Source: Ctena decussata (taxonomy: Eukaryota > Mollusca > Bivalvia > Lucinida > Lucinidae). Taken from it: a stretch of 64,000 nucleotides of DNA. Position numbers and translations under genes: made by a program. The notes below the pieces were generated by a model. That model was not told the DNA's origin, made no database searches, and saw only the letters and a list, made by a program, of their open reading frames with translations. Position 1 is the stretch's first letter; every line of letters starts with the position of its first letter. The stretch covers positions 15,080,460 to 15,144,459 of the forward strand of contig OZ022500.1 of assembly GCA_963989385.1 (NCBI GenBank), written 5' to 3'. Positions 39,201 through 51,200 of the stretch are shown here, one piece after another.

Positions 39201-42200
39201 TGCTAAAATGCAAAAAATCGAAAAGCCTTCATGCAAGGATCAATTTGAAACAAATTTGGTCCAATTCCATTGAGATTTTCTAATTTTCACATTTTTCTAT
39301 TTTTAGTAACAGAGGCCAATATGACTGGTCTATAGTTAGTTATTTTTGAAATATCTCAATGCAAGAATCATTTTGACACAAATTTTGTCAAAATCCATTC
39401 AGTGGTTACTGAGATATTGTCATTTTCATGTTTTGTGCTATTTTTAGTAACGGCAGATGGCGGCCATCTTGGAATGCCAAAATGCAAAACATCGAAAAAG
39501 CTTAATGAAAGGACCATTCTGGCACAAAATTAGCTCAATTCCATTGAGATTTTCTAATTTTCACATTTTTCTATTTTTAGTAACAGAGGCCAATATGGCT
39601 GGTCTAAAGTTAGTTATTTTTGAAACATCTCAATGCAAGAATCATTTTGACACACATTTTGTCAAAATCCATTCAGTGTTTACTGAGATATTGTCATTTT
39701 CATGTTTTGTGCTATTTTAAGTAACGGCAGATGGCGGCCATCTTGGAATGCCAAAATGCAAAAAATCGAAAAAGCTTAATGAAAGGACCATTCTGACACA
39801 AAATTAGCCCAATTCCATTGAGATTTTCTAATTTTCACATTTTTCTATTTTTAGTAACAGAGGCCAATATGACTGGTCTACAGTTAGATATTTTTGAAAC
39901 ATCTCAATGCAAGAATCATTTTGACACAAATTTCATCAAAATCCATTCAGCGGTTACTGAGATATTGTCATTTTCATGTTTTGTGCTATTTTTAGTAATG
40001 GCAGATGGCGGCCATCTTGGAATGCCAAATTGCAATTAATCGAAATGACTTCATGCAAGGAACATTCTGACACATAATTGGTCCAATTCCATTCAAGGAT
40101 TCTTGAGTAATTGTCATTTTTATGTTTGTGCTATTTTTAGTAACACCAGATGGTGGCCATCTTGGAATGCCAAATTGCAATTAATCGAAACGGCTTTATG
40201 CAAGGAACATTCTGACACAAAATTGGTCCAATTCCATTCAAGGGTTCTTGAGTAATTGTCATGTTTATCTTTGTGCTATTTTTAGTAACGGCCCCAATGG
40301 TGGCCCTCTTGGATAGTCAACTGGCACAAAATTGAAATAATTCCATTCAAGAACCATTTCTGACCAAATTTGGTCAGAATTGGTTGCATTTTCTTTAGAT
40401 ATTGACATTTGAGCAAAATCGGTCTTGTAAACCCTAAGCACTGTGACCTAATTCCACTATAGATTTTTTTTATTTTCACAATTTTTAATACCAAGGTCCC
40501 ACTAATGTTCCATGCAAACTTTCAACCAAATATACCAAATGATTCTGGAGAAGAAGTTGATTTTGTTGTTTTTGCTATTTTTAGTAACGGCAGCCATCTT
40601 GGATTCTTGACCTGACCCAATTTTATAATTTTGAAACCCTGCAGTCTGGTCTTGCTCCATGTGAAATTTGAGATCCATGGGTTCAGTGGTTTTAGAGAAG
40701 AAGTTGTTTGAAGTTGTTTAAATAGGTCAGTTTTTGACATTGGCATTTGTGCAAAATTACACACGTAAACAGAAAGTAGGTCACTGTGACAAAACTACGC
40801 TACAGATTTTTTTCATTTTTACAATTTTGAATACCAAGGTTTCACTGATGTTCCATGCCAAAATTCAGACAAATATACCCAGTGGTTCTGGAGAAGAAGT
40901 TGATTTTGTTCTTTTTCCAATTTTAGTAACGGGGGCCATCTTGGATTTTCAACCTGACCCAATTTTACAATTCTGAGACCCTGGAGTCAGGTCATGCTCC
41001 GTGTGAAATTTGAGAACCATGGGACAAGTAGTTTTACAGAAGAAGATGTTTGAATATTTGATTTTAGGTGTTGACGGACAAATTTTGGGACGACGCACGA
41101 CGCATTGGTATGACAATAGCTCACTATGGCCCTTCGGGCCAGGTGAGCTAAAAATGAGGGGCCACAACATGTTTTTAATCAGAATGAATATCAAAACCCA
41201 ACCCCACACCCAGTCCTAATCTTAAGCTGAGACATGCAGATGGCCTACCTTGATTGTGTGACACCAGTGACATCACTGATCTTGTCTCTGACATATGGTC
41301 CATGACAATATCAGAGAGTTCGTCAGACTCAGTACTGTCCATTACCCCTCCTCTCAGGGCTCGTAATTTCCTTTGCCTCTCTTTCAGTCTGAGATACTTC
41401 TTAAAAGCTGGATTTTCTTTGATGTCATTGTCTTTCATGGAGCCTCTGTTGTTTGTATTACTCTGAGGTCTGCCATTACCTCTTGACTGACGGCTGTCAG
41501 GACGCCTGCTGCTGGATTTTCTCTACAATAATATACCACATTTTAACCTAAATATCGGACAGCTAAAGAGATATGGTGCACCTCCATGCTCTTCTTCTGT
41601 CATATTTACCCAGGCAGACATTTTTGTAACTTCCTGTTTGTTTCCCTGCATGACGAAACCCTTCCTAAAGGGATCTACTCTTGAAGAAAACAAATTCTTT
41701 CATTTAAAACTCCTCATCTCCCACCTTAAAAGGGAGGGGAGTGTACCTATTTACCTTCACCACTCTGTAACTGTTTCTATCATCTACAAGTCTGAAATAG
41801 TCCATAATCACACTGATTCTATTCAGTGACGTTATGAAACTGCTGGACAGATGATCAGACGATCAGACAGATAAATGTACAGATGAACACCACACTATAA
41901 TATGTCCTGCTGATGATGTTTTATATTAGTACAAAATTTCAAATCAAACTCTTATACACTGCTGAAAATAGGGAGCAGACAGGAAGTCACTATAAGAAAT
42001 ACATTACACAAAGCAGCATAATTTTGTCAAAACTGAAAATAAGGTTATGACTCTTTTTCTCTGCACATTGTCTGATAATGCTTTGCATTTGTACATACTT
42101 ACATCAAGAAATCTTCAACAATTTAGACAATATGCAGGGAACACGAAGCTGATATGAACTCATTTTATGAAAAGTACAAAGGGGAATAATTCCTTCAAAA

Positions 42201-45200
42201 CTGAAAGTAGATTTATGTTGCCTTTTTTGCACTGCATATTGTCTTCATAATGCTTTATATTTGTACAAACTTTCATAGAGAAATCTTAAATGACTGAAAA
42301 CATATTGAGCAGATACAAAGCTGCCATGACATTACAGTTTCAGAGATATGGAGTGGACAAAAAATATTACCTTTCCAACTTTGAACTCTGTGAACTTCAG
42401 CTTTGCGGAACAATGTTAAGATATGAATTCTGCACATTGTCTTAATGTGGTGAATATTTGACCGATGTTTCAAGAAAATTTTCCAGACATTTAGGAGATA
42501 TCGAGCAGATATAAAAAGTTAACTGACCCATGCAGAATGTCATGACATGACATATCCAGTCTCATGATGAGCGTATAAAAAGAAGGCGAATTTATTTTAC
42601 AGAAATAGTGTTATAAATGCGTTCTGAAAGGAAAACTGGCATTTAACTAGCATCTCTAACCTTAAAGGAAGACATACTGTTTTCTATATTGATCTTGATA
42701 ATTTGTACAAGCCAGCATCTGTGTTTTGGCAGCTTACTGGTAGCACAAAATTTTGCTTCAAGACACCTTTTTTTTTCTTCAACATTTTCATGTTTGCTAA
42801 AGCTGCTACTTTCAAATTAATCATAGCAGAAAAGAGATTTTATCAACAAAATCAACTTAAGACTTTAGTACATCCTTAACACAGGTTTGCCCATAATACT
42901 GCTCATATGTTTTCATGGAAATGATTTAAATAGCCCACTTTCCATTTAAAATGTCTTGCAATCAGGACATCTGTTACCTTAGAGTTCTGTCCATTCTGTG
43001 AAGCACTGAATGTGATATCTGACAGATGGTATGATCTTCCTGTGCCATAGGCAGTCGAGTGAAGATCTGGTCGGGAATTCCGACGATAATTCTCATCATG
43101 TGACGGTGTGTGTCTGTGATATCCTGAATCTGGAGAATCTGAAATGTATGTAAGTTACCACAGGAGCCATAAGTATTGTATTGGAAGTGAATTCGAGTGC
43201 AGACAGTGTAAGCCCAGGTCAGACTGCTCCTACAGGAGCAGTCTGATCAGGTCTGCAATGTTTGGCATACAGTTAACACCTTTATTTGTAAAACATTATT
43301 GGTGAATTTAATTTGAGGTTTTTCATAATTTACGATATTCTCCTTTCCTCTCCTTTCAAAACTAATATTATACTGACTTGCCAACACTGCAAAATATGAG
43401 ACTAGTAGTTTATATATGGCTGTATGTTAACCTCGCAGGGTCCACCAAGTATTTCAGCTGTTTTAGTGATGATAAAGTGCAGCTATTACATTTACATGAT
43501 GAGCATCACTCAACACGGTTTACTGCAAACACTTTGGCTGGTGGCCGATTCACTTTTCAGGCAATAAATAACAACCCCTTTCGTACAATGCAATGCCCTG
43601 GGGTGATTGATAAGATTAATATGACATTGGTGGACTTATATTTTTATATTTTTGCACCCTAATATCATCTTTGCTATCAAAAGTGTGAAATGAAACATAA
43701 AAACTTCAAGACCACAGAAGTCTCACTTCCTGGTGTGGTCATACACCCAATATTTGGGCCACAACAAAACCAACAAACTGGCATGTATGCCCAGTGAAGA
43801 CTCAGATCAGCCTGGCCATCTGCCCAGTCTGTTCAGAGTCTTTGCTGTGCAGTTAAAGAGTAGCTAAAGGTCTTGCTACCTTCATGCCAACAGCAAAGAC
43901 TCTGGTCAGACTGGGCAGATGCCCGTGCTGATCTGAGTCTTCACTGGGAACACATGTCACTTTGTTGGCTTTGTCTTACCATGGCTCATATATTGTATTT
44001 ACCTGTACCTCTTCTTCCTCTTCCTCTTCCATTCTGTTTTGAATGTGACCTTGATCTTGACCTTGAGTACGAACTTGACCTTGAGCGTGACCTTGACCTG
44101 TATCTTTGAACTGGAGATCTTTTCTTGTGTTTCCCACTATTTCTAGATCTCCTTTTCTTTCTTCTAGACCTATCAGGATCTATTTCTTGTTGTGTTGTAA
44201 TGGGGCGGCTTTTGTCACTGACGTTGGGACTATCTTGTACATGATCTTCCTACAATTATACAGTATCATATAAAGCTGGGCTGTTGTCATATGTTTAGCG
44301 AAATTGTATTCAAAATTGTCATTTCAAGTAGTAACTCATTAACTCATTGGTTTTATGGTAGCAAATTTTTGTTTTACTGCGACACATCAGTGGAGCCATA
44401 AAACACAATTTGTGACCATAAAACCAACAATTTACCTCCCCAAATGGCAATTTTCAAACTAGTTATCCCCATTCTAATGCAACTTTTCGAAGTTTCACCT
44501 GTCAAACTGTACTACTTTGCACCCACAGCAAGTGCTTTCATCAATGTAAAACCAGACGTCAGCCAATGAGAAGCAAGGTTTTGTAATGACGTCGGTTTCC
44601 AACACTTTATCACAGGATATTTGACGTTATCCAATCAACTGTAGCATTACAATCGTATGTGCAATAGAATTAGCAGGGAATATATGTATCCTAGTTCTAA
44701 CTTACATCAACATCTACATTAAACCCTTTCAGAGCTCCAGATAAGGTGGGGGTTTGAGGATAATTCAGAGATAATTTTTCTAATTTCTGAATGAAAACAT
44801 TCATTGTGACCCCTCAATGAGAGGGTTCTAATGAAGGCAGATGGTTTTAATGAAGGGTCACAACATATTCTTTTATGAGCAAATAAGGAAAATTATCCCT
44901 AAATTGTATCTGTGACCCCTTCTTATCTGCTGAACTGCCTATATTTTGCAAAGTGGTTCTACTGAGGAGCCACAATGTATTTTCCTATGAGGTGCTGCAA
45001 CAATTTGTTTTATGGATAACAAACAATACTTATCTGAGAATTATCGTCAAGAGCTGTGCTTAGAACTTTTTAGACACATTAAACCCTAATTTCCAGCATA
45101 ATGAATTTAAGTACTCAGGTTCAAAGTCAAAGCAAAATGTTTTTGGCATAAAAAAAGCTCAAAATAACTAATTCACTCATGCAGATACAGATTATGATAC

Positions 45201-48200
45201 CTACCTGTCCTTCAACACCAAGAACTGTACGATACAGGTCAAGAGCTATATGAGAGAGACTTTGTTTACCCGTCTTCTGCCTAGCTGTCTGGAGATTGCA
45301 AGCCTGTAAATAGATATGACATGAAGATAAATATTAACTTTTTTGAAATGCAACAAAAACCAAGCACTAATCCTGTGACTATCCATAATAGAGGGACTAC
45401 TGAACTAATTCTGTTTAAGAAATAGATCAGTTCTAATAGTTATTTAATGAGTAGTACATGTATATCATTGTTTGGAGGTTGATAATAACATAGATCATAT
45501 CACAAGCCTGATTGATATATCTACTTACAACTGACCAAAGGTATTTTCAGATTTTTTATTTCTCATACAGGTTCTTAAACAAACAAGTTGATATTTTAGT
45601 GATACTCTACGTATTTTATACCATCATTGATGACTTTTCTGCTGTATATTGATAATCATTGCTGCCCAAATCTGTGAAAACATGAAAGACTTTATGCATG
45701 TGGGATCAAGATTTTTTAAGTCATGATCAGCAACAAAATTCTATTCTTGGCAGACATGATCAGTTGTAGAAGACTATCTTTACGTCACCTGCTGCTGAAT
45801 TTAGCACCATTCTATTCTGAGCATAACCTCAAAACATTTCCCTTTGTATCTAAAATTTTTTTGTATTGCCATCATTATATGAAAGAAATATATGCAGCAT
45901 TAGTTCTTGGTGGCAGTATATTGTTATGGACGAAATGGGCAACTTTCACTTGTAAAGTGTGAGAGCACTTTGCCAAAAAGTGGACCTTGCATATTCTAAC
46001 TGCATACTGCACATGGCTAGATTTGACTGGACTTGGTTCGAGGTTACAAAACTTGAGAATAATCTCAAACTCAAAATAAAGCACTGATTGGCTGCTTCTG
46101 AGCATGTGCTCGGAAGCAGCCAATCAGTGTGCTTTATTTTGAGTATGAGTTAGGCAGGCTGGATATGCTCAGTTCACATTATTCTAAACCTGAAACAAAT
46201 TTTCTAGCCCAGTGGTTAAATAACATTTACCTCCAGCACTTTGACAAGGGCTATTCTCTCTGCAGGATTTCTGCTTGTCATACTTCCCAGTATGGACTCC
46301 AAGCCACGGCTTATTCTCAATGGCTGTAAAATATACGACAGGAGTTGATGAACATTTCATTTATAGATCAATGTTACAGAGCTCTAGAAGAGCATGCGTT
46401 TTGATGTTTACATTGGGATATTTTTTCTTATTTCTCAATAAAAACTTTCATTGTGGCCCCTGATCAGAACTGTCTTATCGAGGCTTTTCTAATAAGGAGC
46501 CACATCATATACATGTTTTATGGAGAAATCAGAAAGTTTATCTCAGAATTATCTCAACGGGTATGGCTACATCCCCATGGCTTTCCACAGTTTTTACAAT
46601 TTTACAAAAGGGGATAACTTTTGTGATTTCCTATTTGCTTTCCCGAGCCATGAAACCCTTCCCAAAAGGGGTCTACCCTTAAAGGCTCCTAGAGGAGCAA
46701 ATTCTTTCCTTTAAGAGTTGACCCCTAATGGGAAAAGCAGCAGAAATGAAAACTAAAGAGTTGCTCCCCTTGAAAGTGTGTATCCATGTACCTTAAAATA
46801 CTGCTCTAAGCGGGAGCATTGCTGCTAATTATGCATATTATGGTAAACAGTCAGTTTCTGAGCAAAATCCAACATTTGTACAACCTCAATAAATATGGTT
46901 TGCTCTGATTTTAGGAAAACCACCTCTATTCTAGGTTCTCAAACCTTTCATCACATTTTTACCATTTTTGTTGACACCACAATACATGCAAACCAACAGA
47001 GTTAATAAAATATTCTGAAAATAATATAAAAATTATGCTCAAATTATATGTGGTTGACTCTTGTGATCCCAAACACTGGTATCTCAAATTACCCTCTTAT
47101 GTCAAAGTAAATGTATGAAAATGTTGGACACATTTCCTGTGATTATTTACATTTCAACTGTTATCTCAAACCACTTACATCTCAATGCGAATTTTTCGGT
47201 CCCTTGAACTTTGAGATAATGAGAGTTTTAATCACTTTGCTACAGTGTTTCAGAAGTAAAATACAGATTTACATATTTTTCAATTTATAACTTGTGCAAA
47301 CAGAACATAGTATTCCACTTTAAAATGCTCTTTCACTGAAATTATATGTAAATCAATATTGCTTTGTGCTTACAGATTCCATTCCACATATTTTTCAACA
47401 ATTAAACAAACATCCTTTGATTTTTCTCTCCTAATTTCCTTTTTTTCTTTTCATATTTTTTATAAAAGTTTTTAAGAAACTTTCCCAAGTCCTTGTAGAG
47501 ATATTCTTATCTATACAATCTTATCTACATCATTCTTGTATCAGACTCTGCTTAATGGGCAGGAGCCAGGGTTGATGAATTAATTGTGTAGCTTCTGTCT
47601 CTAGTTTACTTACTAATTAGGAATGGGGAAAAGAATACCATACCATGTTTCTTCTAAGAATAAGATGTAGTAAACTGTGCATTGTGAAAATGAATTAGCT
47701 AGTGAAAAAACAGATATTCTTGTATATTAACAAATCTTATAATGTTATGTTTTTTTTTTTGTTTTGTTTTTTTTATTCAAATAGGATTTTCTAAACATGG
47801 AATTTTACCTTTAAATATGGAATATGTAAACTACTAAGACACATTTATCTTAATATACAAATGTACTTTCACTTTGTATGGCCTGTATATTGCATGTCCT
47901 GGAAATTTGTGAGACAAACATTATGGTAAGTATGGTAGCCACATGCAAGGCTAACAAAGCATTAACCTATTATTGTCTGTTTCTTACAGGACCACATGGG
48001 CAGGAGAAAATGATTTAACTCTTTCAGTACCAAAAAGCAGACGACAAAATTTAAGTCTGCAAAAAATAAAAAAATGCCTTGTGTAAGACTTTTTATATTG
48101 AGAATTCAAAAACTAGAGGGCAAACAGTGTAGATCTAGATGAGGCGGCTCATTATGAGCCGCCTCATCAGGATCTACGCTGTTTGCAAATTTTGCTAATT

Positions 48201-51200
48201 GCGTCACTGGGGACTAAAGAGTAAATAACTCAACAAAGCATAGTAATGATCTACCAAGCTGGTGTCTGTAAAGGAACTCAACTTGGGAGCAAAATACATG
48301 AGCCATTGATGTAGACCCACCACAGACTAGTCTAAGAGGTCATGATCAGGGTCTATACTATTGGATATATGAGAAGACCTGTCTGCATACAGGACAGCTT
48401 GCCTTGTAAAGTACAGAGATCTAGATAAGCATGAGTATTTGATAATAATTGAGGGATAATTTTTCTTATTTCTCAATGAATCCATATGTTGTGACCCCTC
48501 ATCTGTACCGTCTCGTTGAGACGGTACAGGTGAGGGGTCACAACATATCTTTTTATGCAGAATTTATCAAATTATCCCAAATTATTACCAAATACAGCTC
48601 TGAAAGTGTAACGCAGACAACACCATAATGACTGCTATAAAAGCGCCCTCCTCTCCTTCCCCCGCCCTCCCCTCCCCCACCTTATTTTCCCACGAATGAG
48701 CTAAAACTCCTAAACCTCTGCTAGCTAAGCTATTATACACAAAGCTGCAAGCTGAAAACATAAAATAAATCATTCCCTCATTCTTCATATCAAATTAATT
48801 GAGTTTTGCATAAGTTTGTTTAACAGTGTATACTTCAAAAGAAATTATTAAACCAGAAATGCAAAGCTACAGACTGGATTCTTTATTGAAAGCAAGACTG
48901 AAGAATAACTGCCATAACATAATTAAATTGCACCTGCTGGTATAATGAAATACCTTAATATCTGCTTAATGTCTGAGAAAAATTATTAACTCTTGTAGCC
49001 CCCAAAAGCAGATGACAAAATTTACATCTGCAAAATTTCAAAAAAATGTTTGTCCAAGATACAGTAGAACTTCATTGGCTCGAACAGGCTTGGGACCATG
49101 AAAATTAGTTCCAGCCAAGGGTAGTTCTAGCCATCCAAGGTTAAATTCTATATAAAGTGAACTCTACGGATCCGGAAAACAGTTCCAGCCAGGCAGGGTT
49201 AACGAGCCATCAGGGTTCAAGCCATTGAAGTTCTACTGTATATGGTATTGAGGATTCAAAGACTAAAGGGCAAACAAAATAGATCTGATTGAGGCAGCTC
49301 ATCATGAGCCACCTCATCAGGATCTACGCTGTTTGCAAATTCAGATATTTTCGTCTCTGGCGCTTAAAGTGTTAAGCTCAATGTAAAATAGGCAGAAAAG
49401 AGTGAGTAAAAGATGTGGTCCTGAACTGATTTGAGTTCATAGAGGGATTTGTAGCTTTGGTAGGGGTCAATGAATTCTCTAAGCGGGTCAAACAGTGTAT
49501 TTCACAGCAAATCTAGCAAACTAAAACATGTACTGTAACTGCACAAATGATCATGGCAGAGTAACCCTTAATCTGCTGGAGAAGTTATTCATGTGATCCT
49601 AAAAACGGGTACCCCTCCCTCAGAAGTCATAACTTCCACGAACTCTGATCATTCACTCAGTTGCAACGAGGTTTGTGTTTCATTTCCAGAAGTTACCAAG
49701 GTCACGTGACCACATGATCAACTGGGAACCAACCAAGACACTTAAAAAAAGAAAAAGAATACAAGATATTAGCCACAGGAATATGCTAAGTAGATGAAAA
49801 GTGATTGCTTGCCTGAGGCCAGATGTTATTGCTGAACATTATCAATACAGAAAGTTCTAGTTTCCCTGTGTACAAACCAGTGATGTGGGTAAAACTTTGC
49901 TCTGACCTCCTGCATAGGACAACTTCAACTGGTGGGGTGTACTTAATGTCTATAACATTCCTGGCATGCTCTGAAAGTGATCTACCCCTTAAAATTGACA
50001 ACTGTTACAATCAGCAGGTTAAGGGTTACTGTTCACCATTTTTGTGGTTAACATAAAACCATGAGCTAAAATACCTACAAACATGATGTTTTACTGGGGC
50101 ATAAAAGGAAAGCAATTACACTATTATGTGTCAAGAGCAAGCATCAACATCTTTCTCAATCTGTTTATATGTAAAAGCTGCATCCAAAATGCTTTTTGTC
50201 TATAAACAGCCCTGAATAATGACCAAATTAATGAGAATCATTAATTCTTACACCCCTGCCTTCAAACCACTCCCACCCCCACCCCCCAAAAATGAAAATA
50301 AAAAACAAAGAAAAAACAAGTACATTGTGGAATTCTTTTTTAAAAGGCTACAACATATCTTAAAACTGCCAATACTGCTTGAGGGAGATAACCCTGTGTG
50401 GTTTCCCAGAGAAAATATCTGTGTAGTTACTGCAAATTTGATTTTTGTGGTGGTGTATTCCTAATTGGAGGGTGAATTCATGTGCAAATTCTTTCAGACG
50501 TAAATTAGTCATTTTGAAAAAAAAAAAAAAAGAAAATCAGAAAATTTGACTTTTAGCAAACCTGTGAAAAACAAAAATATTACTTTTTTCCGACACACAC
50601 TCAATATTCAAAAGTCTGTGTTAAAAATAAACAGTGAAACATGATGTTTAGAAGCAAGCAAATAATATACATTTAAGCCAACTTTCTGTTATAGTGTGGA
50701 GCAAACTTTTACCATATCTATCCCAAATATCTGGAGAGAACAGCCTTAAAAAAGAATCCAGTCCCAGATCAGACTGCTCCAGCCCTACTGTAATAACCCT
50801 AAAATTTCAGACACCAGAGAGTCGAACAATTATTGTTTGAAAATTCTGAGTGGATTTTACACGTTCATGCATCCAAGTGATGCTTAGTGAACGGCAAATG
50901 TTGTAGACCCAGATCAAACTGCAGTTTGATCTGGGTCTACAATGTTTATTCAGACCTGTTTGTCCATATATTTAGGGTCATTACAGTAATCAGTTTAAGT
51001 GAACCATTTTTATACAACATCCCCATATAGGACAAATAGAGTTGTCCAACTTAGAAGATAGAAGGACAAGTCCATTACAGAAATGCCTGTCCCCTGGCTT
51101 GCTACTCCGGGCCGGGTAGCGCAATCGGTAGGGCACCTGACTCGTAAGTCAGAGGTCCTGGGTTCGAATCCCGGTCTGGCCACATACTTTCGTTTCTCCT

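Noticed and set aside
43378..43662. 94-codon plus-strand frame with a signal-like start
   Set aside because: Antisense within intron 6, no family match, no splice partner; chance frame.
51110..51181. Functional tRNA-Thr gene
   Set aside because: Six-base anticodon loop, continuation into a SINE body and flanking target duplication make it a SINE head.
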